A stretch of 64,000 nucleotides of DNA from Cellvibrionaceae bacterium 1162T.S.0a.05. Lineage in GTDB: Bacteria; Pseudomonadota; Gammaproteobacteria; Pseudomonadales; Cellvibrionaceae. Both the position numbers and the translations under genes were made by a program. Shown here piece by piece: positions 26,409-36,242 of this stretch. Location: positions 3,041,501 through 3,105,500 of the forward strand of contig LANB01000001.1 in assembly GCA_000964245.1 (NCBI GenBank), written 5' to 3'. The notes beneath the pieces are model-generated. The model was not told the origin of the DNA, made no database searches, and saw only the letters and a program-made list of their open reading frames with translations. Position 1 is the stretch's first letter. Each line of letters opens with the position of its first letter.

Positions 26409-27305
26409 ATGAGTGAAAAACAAAAATGTGGTTATGTCGCCATCGTCGGGCGGCCTAATGTCGGCAAGTCGACACTGTTGAATCATCTTTTGGGGCAGAA
26501 AATCTCAATTACCTCACGCAAACCCCAAACCACTCGTCACAATATTCTTGGCATCAAAACAGAAAACAGCACACAAACCATTTTTGTCGATACCCCTGGA
26601 TTACACAGTGGCTTCGATAAGGCGATTAACAAAGTCATGAATCGCAGTGCGTCTACTGCAATTCAGGGTGTCGATGTGATTCTTTTCGTGGTCGACAAAA
26701 CCCAATGGACTGAGCAGGACAAATATGTACTGAAACTGATTAAGGCGGCAAAAATTCCGGTGCTGGTGGTAATAAATAAAACTGACCAGGTGGAAGATAA
26801 AAATACCCTGATTCCGCATTTGCAAATGCTAGCCGCGGCGTTGCCCGACGCCGAATTTGTACCGGTGTCTGCCTTGCAAGGTCACAACCTGGATCGCCTC
26901 GAAGACACGCTGCAAAAATATTTGCCCGAAAATGGCTTTTTTTATCCGGAAGACCAGGTAACAGATAAGAGCATGCGATTTATTGCTGCTGAAATCATAC
27001 GGGAAAAGATTACACGTTTAGCCGGGTCGGAGTTGCCCTATCAGTCGGCAGTTGAGATTGAAGTGTATGAAGAAACGGACAAGTTAGTCACCATCGAGGC
27101 GCTTATCCTGGTCGAACGTGAGGGGCAAAAACGTATTGTTATTGGCGACAAGGGTGCAAAAATTAAAAATATCGGTACGCAAGCACGGCTGGATCTGGAG
27201 AAAATGCTTGATAAAAAAGTACTCCTGAAATTATGGGTGAAAGTAAAGAACGGTTGGTCTGATAGTGAACGGGCCTTAAAAAGCCTGGGTTATTATGATC
27301 AATGA
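26409..27305 (+). CDS. era: GTPase Era
   Basis: The 298-residue GTPase binds the 3' end of 16S rRNA and helps assemble the 30S subunit. It has the G motifs [16 protein letters not shown] and NKTD, and a C-terminal KH domain with [14 protein letters not shown]. It overlaps recO by 11 bases. Length and order are those expected for the rnc-era-recO cluster. Confidence 0.98.
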   Translation: MSEKQKCGYVAIVGRPNVGKSTLLNHLLGQKISITSRKPQTTRHNILGIKTENSTQTIFVDTPGLHSGFDKAINKVMNRSASTAIQGVDVILFVVDKTQWTEQDKYVLKLIKAAKIPVLVVINKTDQVEDKNTLIPHLQMLAAALPDAEFVPVSALQGHNLDRLEDTLQKYLPENGFFYPEDQVTDKSMRFIAAEIIREKITRLAGSELPYQSAVEIEVYEETDKLVTIEALILVEREGQKRIVIGDKGAKIKNIGTQARLDLEKMLDKKVLLKLWVKVKNGWSDSERALKSLGYYDQ

Positions 27306-27969
27306 AACAGCCTGGTTGATTCATTCGCGTTCCTATACAGATTCCCGTATTCTGGTTGATGTACTGTGTGAACAAAGTGGATTGATCGGTGGTGTCTATC
27401 GCCTCGGAAAAAAGACAGTGCGCCCTCGTTTGTTTCAGAAAATGGAAGTGCAATGGCAGGGCAAAAATGAATTGAAAAATATTCGCAGTCTTGAGCCGGT
27501 TGTGGGTACACAACTTTCATTGTCAGGGCGTGCGAGTTGGTGTGGCATGTATGTGAACGAGTTGCTCAGCAAATTGCTGCAACGTGAGGATGCGCATCCG
27601 GAAATATTCGAGGCTTACGAAACTGTTCTTGAAGATCTACAAAGCAATATGGAAGTTTCCTTACGTAAGTTCGAATTATTGCTGTTGAATGCTTTGGGCT
27701 ATGGTCTGGATTTTACGCATGATTATGAGGGGGAGGAAATTCGCACTGATAGGCGCTATACATTCGAACCTGAATCAGGATTCCAGTCACTTACTAGTTC
27801 CTCGCGAGAACAAATGGTTTTTACAGGCTCCAGTTTGCTTGCGATAGCCGGGCTGGATTTTTCGGCGCAAGAGGCGAAGGTTAGTGCAAAACAACTTACT
27901 CGTATTTGCATTGATCAATTGCTGGGTGGAAAAGTCCTTAAATCCCGCGAATTATTCCGTACCAAATAA
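27295..27969 (+). CDS. recO: DNA repair protein RecO
   Basis: This 224-residue protein anneals complementary strands and loads RecA together with RecR. It starts with the OB-fold segment [20 protein letters not shown] and continues in the conserved ...[15 protein letters not shown] region. The pdxJ gene that usually follows recO in gammaproteobacteria is missing here; instead the 3' end overlaps the convergent kinase gene by 18 bases. Confidence 0.94.
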   Translation: MINETAWLIHSRSYTDSRILVDVLCEQSGLIGGVYRLGKKTVRPRLFQKMEVQWQGKNELKNIRSLEPVVGTQLSLSGRASWCGMYVNELLSKLLQREDAHPEIFEAYETVLEDLQSNMEVSLRKFELLLLNALGYGLDFTHDYEGEEIRTDRRYTFEPESGFQSLTSSSREQMVFTGSSLLAIAGLDFSAQEAKVSAKQLTRICIDQLLGGKVLKSRELFRTK

Positions 27970-30729
27970 CTCGCCAAGTTCGATCTCTTCGGACCATTGC
28001 GTTAATTCGTCCATTTTTTGATACAAAACAGAGAGGTCTTTTTCGAGGCTGGAAAGTTTCCCATCCTGAAGGTTTTTATCTATTTTCGAACAAATTTCTG
28101 TGAGTTCAGGGACGCCGCAATAACAACAGCCACCGTGTAATTTGTGGACGACTTCCTGAATATTATTTACGTCACCCTGGTTCCAAAAGTGTTGAATTCG
28201 GGTTTTTGACTCTTCCAATGATTCAAGCAACATTTGCAACATATCGCGCGCAAGGTCTGGCTTGTTTTGCGATTTTTCCATGCTGAGTTTTAAGCTGACA
28301 GGTGCAGGTTTGCCAGACTCCAGCAAGTCATCATGAATATGTTTGTCCGCAATAAAGTCCTGATTTTCAGTTTGAGCAGCGTATTCGACCAACTGTTGCA
28401 AGTTGGCATTGTCGATCCAGCGATTGAGAATATGGTCGAGATCAGAACTGTTAATCGGCTTACTAATGTAATCGTCCATGCCGGCAATCAGTAAAGCCAT
28501 TTTTTTCTCATTGGCGGCGTGGGCAGTGAGTGCGACGATGGGTATGCGGGTTTCGGTTTCCTGTTCGCGGATTTTCATCGTGGTAGCCATGCCATCCATT
28601 TCAGGCATTTGCACATCCATTAAAATTAAATCGTATTTTTTGTCGGCGATAAAAGCCAATGCTTGTTGTCCGCTCTCGGCGAGGTCAGCTTCGATTCCCT
28701 TGTCTTTTAGTAGTTCTTTAACCAGTTTGAGGTTGGCAAAATTGTCATCAACCGCAAGAATATTAATGGTTCTTGTTGGTGGCGTGACTTGATCATCATC
28801 GGTGTTAGCGATAAGCCGTGGCGAAAATATCCCGAAACGGTTGCAAAGGGCGAGGTATAGGTTGTTGTAAAGAATGGGTTTGTCGAGCTCGAGAATAAAT
28901 GCCGATTTTTTATCTTGTTGAAACAGTTTATGCTCGTCAAGGCCATAAACCAGAATACAAAAGGCCTCAAATTCGGTCGATAATTTCTTAACGTAGTCGA
29001 TAATATTATCGGCGAGAAGCTCCTGCTTCAGGGATTCAATATCGATGACGATAAGGTTTTTATCTCCAGCATGGAGAAACTGTTCGCACAGGCGCGACAA
29101 TTCACCCGCTTTCGTGCTCTCCGCGGTTTCAACACCCCAGCTGCTGAGATAATGCCCCAATTCCATGCGGCTCATGGTATTGCTTTCGTAAACAACTGCC
29201 CTTAAATCGGATAATGATGAGATTCGGTTTTCCTGGGTGTTACGCACAGCCAGGTTTAATGCAAAAGTCGCGGTGAACCAGAAAGTCGCACCTTTTCCTT
29301 CCGCACTTTCGACTTCGATTTGGCCATTCATTCGCTCGACCAGGCCTTTTGCAATGATCAATCCAAGTCCGGTTCCGCCTGTTGAGCGATTGTCTTGCAG
29401 GGAACGCGCCGCAGAATCAAAGAGTGAGTCCTGTTTGTGTGTGCTCATTCCCACGCCACTGTCGGTGACCTTGAAACGCAAGGTATAGCGTTCATCACTG
29501 ATCATTTCGTTGGAAATATTAATCAATACGTAACCTTCGGGCGTAAATTTCACTGCGTTCGATGTCAGGTTGAGTAGAACCTGTTTCAACCGCTGGGGGT
29601 CTCCCAATAAATTGTCCGGGACATCGTGATCGACAATTGCCAGCAGGCGAATACCCTGGCGGGTGGCCGCAGCTGAAAGCTGTTGGATCACGTCTTCCAA
29701 CAGTTCTCTGACATTGACCGGTTTATGTTCGAGTGTGAGTGTGCCGATTTCAAGCCGCGAATAATCAAGGATATCGTTGATGGTGGTAGAGAGTGATTTT
29801 GCTGCTTCGGTTATTGCCTGCAAGTATTCGCCTTGATGTTTGTTCAAGGCACTTTTATCGAGTAGTTCTGCATAGCCCATGATACTGTTTAAAGGTGTTT
29901 TGAGTTCATGGCTCGTGTTGCTCAGAAATTCGGACTTCGCCCGGTTTGCCTGAACAGCATTTTTCCGTTCCAAATCCAATTCAATATTCTGGATCTCGAC
30001 CGTTTCCAGGGTTTCCTTAAGATCGATAATTGTTTGTTCGACATTTTCCTGGTAATTTTCCTGTTGTTCCTTGTGCGAGCTTGCCAGGCTATTCAAGAGT
30101 TTTACAAGCTCTTCAAAAACGGATCCCTGGTGGATCTTGATTGGCGTTGAATATTCACCACTCAGAAATTGACGTATGCCAGCTTGTATCGTCGAAAGCG
30201 GTGTTGTTAAAACCGCATCAAATTGCCGCACAAAATATAAGAGCACAAATAAACACAATGCTGTTGCCAAGATCACGCCCGTAATAGCACGCTGCGTGTA
30301 AAGTTGACTTTGATAATTTTCGACCTGCACGATTGCGACAGTGGAGGAATGGTGAAGTGTGAGCGTGAGAAACAAATAACTCTTGTTGCGTTCAAGTGCA
30401 TGCGCGTCGAGGCGTGATTCCAGCAAAAGAGGGTGAGGTTTGCCCCAGGTCTTTAAAACATCACTCTCATTACGCAGTACCAGTGCGCGATGCGAGTCTA
30501 TGGCCAGTACTGACTCGGCAAGTCGATCAAGTTTTTCCGGCTCGCTATTCAGGAGAGCCGGCGCATCTGCCAGCAAATCACTTAAAAAATGGGTGTGATC
30601 ATCGAGGGCATGGTCGCGTTCACTACTGTGAAGATAAAAATAGGTGATGGCTACAATGGCACAGACGATGGCAACCGGCAGAATTACAAGCCGCAATAAA
30701 TAACGATGAAGTTCCTGATAAGCCGCCAT
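27952..30729 (-). CDS. barA: Hybrid histidine kinase, BarA/GacS type
   Basis: The 925-residue inner-membrane kinase has two membrane helices (about residues 13-33 and 149-168) around a periplasmic domain, a HAMP linker, a HisKA domain with H274 in SHELKTP, an ATPase domain, a degenerate receiver (about 505-630), a true receiver with D705 in LILMDVQMPEMDG, and a C-terminal Hpt domain with H865 in HKLHGGCC. This tripartite layout and its place beside cysM-relA match BarA/GacS, which phosphorylates UvrY/GacA to control Csr/Rsm small RNAs. ATG 30729 is chosen since the upstream frame has no signal-like features. It overlaps recO tail to tail. Confidence 0.92.
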   Translation of the reverse strand: MAAYQELHRYLLRLVILPVAIVCAIVAITYFYLHSSERDHALDDHTHFLSDLLADAPALLNSEPEKLDRLAESVLAIDSHRALVLRNESDVLKTWGKPHPLLLESRLDAHALERNKSYLFLTLTLHHSSTVAIVQVENYQSQLYTQRAITGVILATALCLFVLLYFVRQFDAVLTTPLSTIQAGIRQFLSGEYSTPIKIHQGSVFEELVKLLNSLASSHKEQQENYQENVEQTIIDLKETLETVEIQNIELDLERKNAVQANRAKSEFLSNTSHELKTPLNSIMGYAELLDKSALNKHQGEYLQAITEAAKSLSTTINDILDYSRLEIGTLTLEHKPVNVRELLEDVIQQLSAAATRQGIRLLAIVDHDVPDNLLGDPQRLKQVLLNLTSNAVKFTPEGYVLINISNEMISDERYTLRFKVTDSGVGMSTHKQDSLFDSAARSLQDNRSTGGTGLGLIIAKGLVERMNGQIEVESAEGKGATFWFTATFALNLAVRNTQENRISSLSDLRAVVYESNTMSRMELGHYLSSWGVETAESTKAGELSRLCEQFLHAGDKNLIVIDIESLKQELLADNIIDYVKKLSTEFEAFCILVYGLDEHKLFQQDKKSAFILELDKPILYNNLYLALCNRFGIFSPRLIANTDDDQVTPPTRTINILAVDDNFANLKLVKELLKDKGIEADLAESGQQALAFIADKKYDLILMDVQMPEMDGMATTMKIREQETETRIPIVALTAHAANEKKMALLIAGMDDYISKPINSSDLDHILNRWIDNANLQQLVEYAAQTENQDFIADKHIHDDLLESGKPAPVSLKLSMEKSQNKPDLARDMLQMLLESLEESKTRIQHFWNQGDVNNIQEVVHKLHGGCCYCGVPELTEICSKIDKNLQDGKLSSLEKDLSVLYQKMDELTQWSEEIELGELFGTE

Positions 30730-30915
30730 CTGAAAGCCGTTTATTTTGATTTTGGGCAAATCATACCGAATATGGCCTGGGGGTGATAGATTCGGGGTCT
30801 CCTTGTGGTCTGCGAAACACTGCAGACTTACTTTTACCAAAAACTCTCCTCAACTGGTAAAATTCGCCGCTTTTGTGGTGTGCCAATCCGGCGCACTGGC
30901 TTTTTAAGGATGAGT

Positions 30916-31803
30916 ATGGATTATCCTACTATCGAATCGTGTATCGGCAATACGCCGCTTGTGCGTCTCCAGCGCCTGGTCGACAAGCCGGGAAATCAGG
31001 TTTTACTCAAATTAGAAGGTAATAACCCGGCCGGGTCTGTAAAAGACAGGCCTGCCATGTCAATGATTCAGCGCGCAGAAGCCCGTGGCGATATCCACCC
31101 CGGCGATACCCTGATCGAAGCCACCAGCGGCAATACCGGCATCGCACTGGCGATGGCGGCCGCAATCAAGGGTTACCGGATGATCCTGATCATGCCTGCC
31201 AACGCGACACAGGAGCGCAAGGACGCGATGACCGCCTATGGCGCTGAGCTGATTGAAGTCAGCAAGGAGGCCAGCATGGAAGGTGCGCGTGATTTGGCGC
31301 TGGAAATGCAGCAACAGGGCAGGGGCAAAGTCTTGAACCAATTCGCTAACCCGGATAATCCGATTGCCCACTATGAAGGCACCGGGCCAGAGATATGGGC
31401 GCAAAGTGGCGGGAAAATCACCCACTTCGTCAGTTCAATGGGCACAACGGGTACCATTGTTGGCGTTTCGCGCTATCTTAAAGAGCGTAATCCGGCAATT
31501 GAGATCATCGGGCTGCAGCCGGATGAAGGGGCCAGCATTCCCGGTATACGGCGCTGGCCAAAGGAATACCTGCCCGCAATCTTTACGGATCAGAATATCG
31601 ATCGCGTGGTCAATATGTCCCAGCAGCGTGCCGAAGATTGCATGCGTCTATTGGCGCGCCGAGAGGGCATTTTTTGTGGCGTTTCATCAGGTGGGGCAGT
31701 GGCAGCCGCGCTTGAGATCAGTCAACAGGTGGAGAACGCTGTGATCGTTGCCATCGTTTGTGATCGGGGTGATCGCTACCTTTCTTCAGGTGTTTTCAGT
31801 TAG
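30916..31803 (+). CDS. cysM: Cysteine synthase B
   Basis: This 295-residue PLP enzyme makes cysteine from O-acetylserine and sulfide or thiosulfate. The PLP-lysine motif is NPAGSVKDRPA, and the substrate loop EATSGNTGIA and phosphate loop SSMGTTGTIVGVSRYL are intact. ATG 30916 is preferred because AAGGA lies five bases upstream; another ATG at 30910 overlaps that site. It is divergent from the barA-like kinase and upstream of relA, as in Pseudomonas, but rlmD (rumA), usually between them, is absent. Confidence 0.96.
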   Translation: MDYPTIESCIGNTPLVRLQRLVDKPGNQVLLKLEGNNPAGSVKDRPAMSMIQRAEARGDIHPGDTLIEATSGNTGIALAMAAAIKGYRMILIMPANATQERKDAMTAYGAELIEVSKEASMEGARDLALEMQQQGRGKVLNQFANPDNPIAHYEGTGPEIWAQSGGKITHFVSSMGTTGTIVGVSRYLKERNPAIEIIGLQPDEGASIPGIRRWPKEYLPAIFTDQNIDRVVNMSQQRAEDCMRLLARREGIFCGVSSGGAVAAALEISQQVENAVIVAIVCDRGDRYLSSGVFS

Positions 31804-31967
31804 GCCGAGCGGCTTTTCAACGCAATTCGCGAACTGTAAGCAGAAAACAGTGGGTAGCGAGCAATAGTTAGCAAGCAAAAATACCCCTATCAAACTAAAT
31901 TCAGAGTTTTTCAGGACGTTTAAATAAACCCAAAGCGTTTATTTATTGATTTACAAGGGCAGCTTAA

Positions 31968-34211
31968 ATGGTAAAAGTCAGAGAGTCCCGCCATCTTGGG
32001 GCGAACGGCGAAATCAATTTAAAAGCCTGGTTAGAGCATATTCAAAGTGTTCTGCGGCTGAACGATAAAGAAAGCGAAATCTTGCTGCGTGCCTGCGAGC
32101 TTGCGCGTGAGGTAGAAAGCCTTGAAGGCGACAAAATTACCGGCTGGGGCAAAGGGTATACCACGCTCAATGCCGGCCTTGATATGGCTGAAATGCTTGC
32201 GGACTTGCAAACGGATGGCGAAACGCTTGTTGCCGCCGTTCTCTATCGCAGTGTACGAGAAAACAAGCTTGCCGATACCGATGTAAAACGCCAGTTCGGC
32301 GATACAATTGCCGGATTGATAGACGGTGTTCGTCGCATGGCGTCCATATCGGCATTGACCTCGCGTAGCAACGAAGAAGTATTTGGTAAGGCTTCAGCAG
32401 AGCAGAGTGAAAATGTTCGCAAAATGCTGGTGGCGATGGTCGACGATGTGCGCGTCGCGCTTATCAAACTTGCTGAACGCACCTGCGCAATTCGCGCTGT
32501 AAAAAATAGCCCGATTGCAAAGCGCCAAAGTATCGCGCGTGAAATTGCCGACATCTATGCGCCGCTTGCCCACCGGCTCGGTATTGGGCATATCAAGTGG
32601 GAACTGGAAGATCTGTCGTTTCGCTATCTTCAACCCTTCGATTACAAATATATTGCCAAACTTCTTGATGAGCGCCGTCTCGATCGAGAAACCTATATTG
32701 AGAGCGTCATCTCCATAATAAAAAATGCTCTTGCAGAGGAAGATATTGAAGCGGAAGTGTATGGGCGAGCGAAACATATTTTTAGCATCTGGCGCAAAAT
32801 GCGCAGAAAAAATATCAATTTCTCGGAAGTCTATGATATTCGCGCGGTCAGGATTCTGGTTGAGACAGAACGCGAATGTTACGCGGTGTTAGGTATTGTG
32901 CACTCCCTTTGGCGAAACATTCCTCATGAGTTTGACGACTATATTGCGAACCCGAAAGAAAATGGATATCGCTCGCTCCATACCGCCGTAACCGGCCCGG
33001 CCAATCGTGTGCTGGAGGTGCAGATTCGCACACGCGATATGCACGAGGAAGCAGAATTCGGTGTCTGTGCACACTGGCGCTATAAGGATACCGATTCTGA
33101 CAAGGCACAAAGCAGTTACGAGAAAAAAATCGAGTGGTTGCGTCAGGTGCTGGAGTGGCACGATGAAATTGGTGGCAGCCCAATTGAAGAGCATTTGCAT
33201 AAGTCTGGTGTCGACCAGGATCGTCTTTATGTGTTCACGCCCGAAGGGCATGTTATTGATTTGCCGGAAGGAGCAACGCCGGTGGATTTTGCTTTTCGCA
33301 TTCATACGGATGTGGGGTTGCGTTGTCGAGGTGCGAAAGTCAATGGCCGCATTGTGCCCCTGAATCACCCGGTGCAAACTGCAGATCAAATTGAAATTCT
33401 TACCGGAAAACGTGAATCACCCAGTCGGGATTGGCTCAACCCCGGCTTGGGTTATATCACGACGTCGAAAGCGCGTTCCTGTGTTCACCACTGGTTTAAA
33501 CAACAGGATCGGGATCAAAATATTGCAGACGGACGCGCGATGCTCGATCACGAATTCAAGCGTTTGGCGGTGAGTGGACTCGATTACGACGCCCTCGCAA
33601 AAAAACTGCACCTCAATACGCTTGAAGATCTGTATGCCGCTGTTGGTACGGCGGACCTCGGTGTAGAGAAAGTGCTTAATGCTGCGCAAAAACTGGTGAA
33701 CGGCGATGTGAGTTCGCAACAGGTAAGTTCACTGGTAGGTAAGGTCTCCGATGAAAAAAGCGGAGCTGAAGTGTATATCAACGGTGTGGGTAATCTTATG
33801 TCGAGCATTGCCCAGTGCTGTAAGCCAATTCCGGGTGACAGTATCAGCGGCTACATTACCCAGGGCCGCGGTGTTTCAATTCATCGGCAGGATTGTACCA
33901 ACATATTGCAGCGCCGTTCGCTTGAGCCAGAACGAATCATTGCGGTGGATTGGGCGGAAAAACCAGCTAACTTGTATTCGACAGAAATTGCTATCGAAGC
34001 CTTTGACCGCCATGGCTTGTTGCGGGATATAACAACGCTTCTGGATCGTGAAAAAATTAACGTCAGTGCCATGCAAACCTTGTCGGATAAAAATAAAAAC
34101 ACGGTGCAAATGGAGGCAACCATTGAAGTGACGGATTTTGGTAGTTTGAGCCGCGTGCTTGCGCGTTTGAGCCAACTGCCTAATGTAAGCTCGGTTGTGA
34201 GAAAACAGTAA
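31968..34211 (+). CDS. relA: GTP pyrophosphokinase RelA
   Basis: The 747-residue enzyme makes (p)ppGpp when uncharged tRNA enters the ribosome. The N-terminal hydrolase region lacks the HD pair (VLYRSVRENKL where bifunctional SpoT has an HDxxED-type motif), so it should be synthetase only. The synthetase domain includes YDIRAVRILVETERECY and GYRSLHTAV, with the acidic EFDDYI motif typical of monofunctional RelA. TGS (about 410-470), zinc-finger and ACT (about 670-745) domains follow. ATG 31968 is preceded by AAGGGC. Confidence 0.97.
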   Translation: MVKVRESRHLGANGEINLKAWLEHIQSVLRLNDKESEILLRACELAREVESLEGDKITGWGKGYTTLNAGLDMAEMLADLQTDGETLVAAVLYRSVRENKLADTDVKRQFGDTIAGLIDGVRRMASISALTSRSNEEVFGKASAEQSENVRKMLVAMVDDVRVALIKLAERTCAIRAVKNSPIAKRQSIAREIADIYAPLAHRLGIGHIKWELEDLSFRYLQPFDYKYIAKLLDERRLDRETYIESVISIIKNALAEEDIEAEVYGRAKHIFSIWRKMRRKNINFSEVYDIRAVRILVETERECYAVLGIVHSLWRNIPHEFDDYIANPKENGYRSLHTAVTGPANRVLEVQIRTRDMHEEAEFGVCAHWRYKDTDSDKAQSSYEKKIEWLRQVLEWHDEIGGSPIEEHLHKSGVDQDRLYVFTPEGHVIDLPEGATPVDFAFRIHTDVGLRCRGAKVNGRIVPLNHPVQTADQIEILTGKRESPSRDWLNPGLGYITTSKARSCVHHWFKQQDRDQNIADGRAMLDHEFKRLAVSGLDYDALAKKLHLNTLEDLYAAVGTADLGVEKVLNAAQKLVNGDVSSQQVSSLVGKVSDEKSGAEVYINGVGNLMSSIAQCCKPIPGDSISGYITQGRGVSIHRQDCTNILQRRSLEPERIIAVDWAEKPANLYSTEIAIEAFDRHGLLRDITTLLDREKINVSAMQTLSDKNKNTVQMEATIEVTDFGSLSRVLARLSQLPNVSSVVRKQ

Positions 34212-34267
34212 TTCCCACACCTGCCGACTGGAAATCAATGACTGGATAAAAACTGCTGATTACGACT

Positions 34268-35110
34268 ATGCCACACCCTCACCGTAGCACCGAAGATGCT
34301 TACAATCTTGAAGATTTGCTCTATTTAATGCGTCGATTACGCAAACCCGAGACAGGTTGTCCCTGGGATTTAAAACAAAATTGGCAAAGCATAACCCCTT
34401 CGACAATTGAGGAAGCCTACGAAACCGTTGCTGCAATCGAAAGTGGCGATCGCCAGAAAATTTGCGAGGAATTAGGTGACCTGTTATTTCAAGTTGTTTT
34501 TTACAGCCAACTTGGTGAGGAAGAGGGCGTCTTTAATTTCCACGCGGTGGTTGATGGCATTACACGCAAGCTGGTTCAACGCCACCCCCACGTTTTTCCC
34601 AATGCCGAATTACGCGCTGAACGGGACCCCAACGAGGATGTTGAGGAGGACAAGGTCAATGCAAACTGGGAAGCCATTAAAAAACAGGAACGCAAACAAC
34701 GCGGTGAAGCTGGTCTTCTCGATGATGTTCCGCAGCATTTACCAGCCTTGAGTCGAGCAGAGAAATTGCAAAAACGGGCGTCGCGCGTTGGTCTTGATTG
34801 GACAAACAGTTTGCAAGTCCTCGAAAAGCTTGAAGAAGAAATCGCAGAGTTTAAAGCCGAACTGGTGAAGCCCGAGCAAAATCCACAAGCCTTGCAACAC
34901 GAACTGGGGGATCTCTTTTTTACCCTGGTCAACCTTGCCCGCTTTACACGCAGTGATAGCAGTCAGGCTTTGCGTGAGGCCAATAATCGATTCAGCGCGC
35001 GTGTCCAGTGGGTTGAGCGTGAAATGCATCGGGCTGATAAGACAATGGAAGATGCTTCAGCGGAAGAACTCGATGCATACTGGCAGGCCGCCAAAGCCAG
35101 AGGCTTGTAA
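34268..35110 (+). CDS. mazG: Nucleoside triphosphate pyrophosphohydrolase MazG
   Basis: This 280-residue house-cleaning enzyme hydrolyses NTPs to monophosphates and lowers ppGpp effects in Escherichia coli. Two MazG domains are seen: the first begins with LRKPETGCPWDLKQNW and has the metal motif EEAYE ... EELGDLLFQVVF, and the second has EEIAEFKAEL and ELGDLFFTLVNLARF. Its place directly after relA is conserved in gammaproteobacteria. Length is normal. Confidence 0.97.
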   Translation: MPHPHRSTEDAYNLEDLLYLMRRLRKPETGCPWDLKQNWQSITPSTIEEAYETVAAIESGDRQKICEELGDLLFQVVFYSQLGEEEGVFNFHAVVDGITRKLVQRHPHVFPNAELRAERDPNEDVEEDKVNANWEAIKKQERKQRGEAGLLDDVPQHLPALSRAEKLQKRASRVGLDWTNSLQVLEKLEEEIAEFKAELVKPEQNPQALQHELGDLFFTLVNLARFTRSDSSQALREANNRFSARVQWVEREMHRADKTMEDASAEELDAYWQAAKARGL

Positions 35111-35231
35111 GGCTTGCCGCGACCCTGGACTACCCGATACTTGAGTAGCCCGGCCGCAAGGTGTAATGTGTGCGGCCTTCAATATAAAGCTCCACCCTCA
35201 TAAGTTCGGAGCAACAAGAGGAGACACACCA

Positions 35232-35876
35232 ATGAGGTTGATTTTGTTAGGCGCGCCCGGTGCAGGAAAGGGTACCCAGGCCAAATTCATCACCGAAGCC
35301 TATGGCGTTCCACAAATTTCTACCGGCGATATGCTGCGTGCAGCCGTTAAGGCCGGCACCGATCTGGGCTTAAAGGTGAAAGACATTATGGCCTCAGGCG
35401 GATTAGTCTCGGATGAGATTATTATTGATCTGGTAAAGGAACGCATTCAGCAAGATGATTGTGCAAAGGGCTTTCTCTTTGACGGCTTTCCTCGAACCAT
35501 CCCGCAAGCGGAAGCCATGCTTGAAGCGGGCGTTGATCTCGACCATGTTTTGGAAATTCACGTTGACGATGAAGAAATTGTTTCGCGTTTAAGTGGTCGC
35601 CGTGTTCACCCTGCATCCGGGCGTGTTTATCATGTCGAACACAATCCACCAAAACAGGAAGGATTGGACGACGAAACAGGAGAAGCTCTCATTCAACGCG
35701 ATGATGACAAAGAAGAAACTGTTCGCAAACGTTTGCAGGTTTACCATGAGCAAACGCATCCTTTGGTCGACTTTTATCAAAACCTGGCGACGGACAATGC
35801 GCCAAAATATTCATGTGTAGAGGGCGTGGGTAGTCTGGAAGAAATTAAGGAGCGTGTGTTAAGCGCACTTAAATAA
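35232..35876 (+). CDS. adk: Adenylate kinase
   Basis: The 214-residue enzyme interconverts ATP plus AMP with two ADP. The P-loop [10 protein letters not shown] is at residues 7-16, and the NMP-binding [17 protein letters not shown] and LID segment [13 protein letters not shown] follow. ATG 35232 with GAGG upstream is the start; the frame upstream is not coding. A strong intrinsic terminator follows. In Pseudomonas adk is directly followed by tsaB; here a lysine-rich gene lies between. Confidence 0.97.
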   Translation: MRLILLGAPGAGKGTQAKFITEAYGVPQISTGDMLRAAVKAGTDLGLKVKDIMASGGLVSDEIIIDLVKERIQQDDCAKGFLFDGFPRTIPQAEAMLEAGVDLDHVLEIHVDDEEIVSRLSGRRVHPASGRVYHVEHNPPKQEGLDDETGEALIQRDDDKEETVRKRLQVYHEQTHPLVDFYQNLATDNAPKYSCVEGVGSLEEIKERVLSALK

Positions 35877-35900
35877 AGAAATTATTTTTTCATTTTTCGC

Positions 35901-35928
35901 AAAAAAAGCTCCAATTGGAGCTTTTTTT
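35901..35928 (+). terminator. Intrinsic terminator after adk
   Basis: A tract of A, the palindrome AGCTCCAATTGGAGCT and a tract of T form a hairpin 24 bases after the adk stop codon. Confidence 0.9.
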
Positions 35929-36242
35929 GTTTTTTTTGGCGTTTTTTTTCAAAAAATTCTTTTAAAAACGTGCAAAAGCCTGAATTTTAAAATACTATTC
36001 GCGCATGACACTGTGGTCATTAGACTTGTGTCATTGGTTAGGTACTATGTGTTTATTTGATTTGCCAATTTAATTGCTTCCGGTAAAACAGCCAGTGAGC
36101 AAAAACAAAAAGGCAAGCCTGAACGGCAAACATTGCATATAAAAAGCATGTTGCCTGTAAAGCCAGGAATAAAGGGATAAACAATAGTCTGGTCAGGTTT
36201 CGGTGGGACTGGAATCGGATCAAAAGTGAGGAGGGCTCTTGT
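35929..36242. other. Intergenic region upstream of the lysine-rich gene
   Basis: About 310 AT-rich bases follow the adk terminator and should hold the promoter of the H1-like gene. T-rich and A-rich tracts occupy 35929-35990. I see no gene, strong palindrome or RNA element that I can name. Confidence 0.45.

Noticed and set aside
31968-34211. Bifunctional SpoT rather than RelA
   Set aside because: The hydrolase HD pair is missing and the synthetase carries the EFDD motif of monofunctional RelA.
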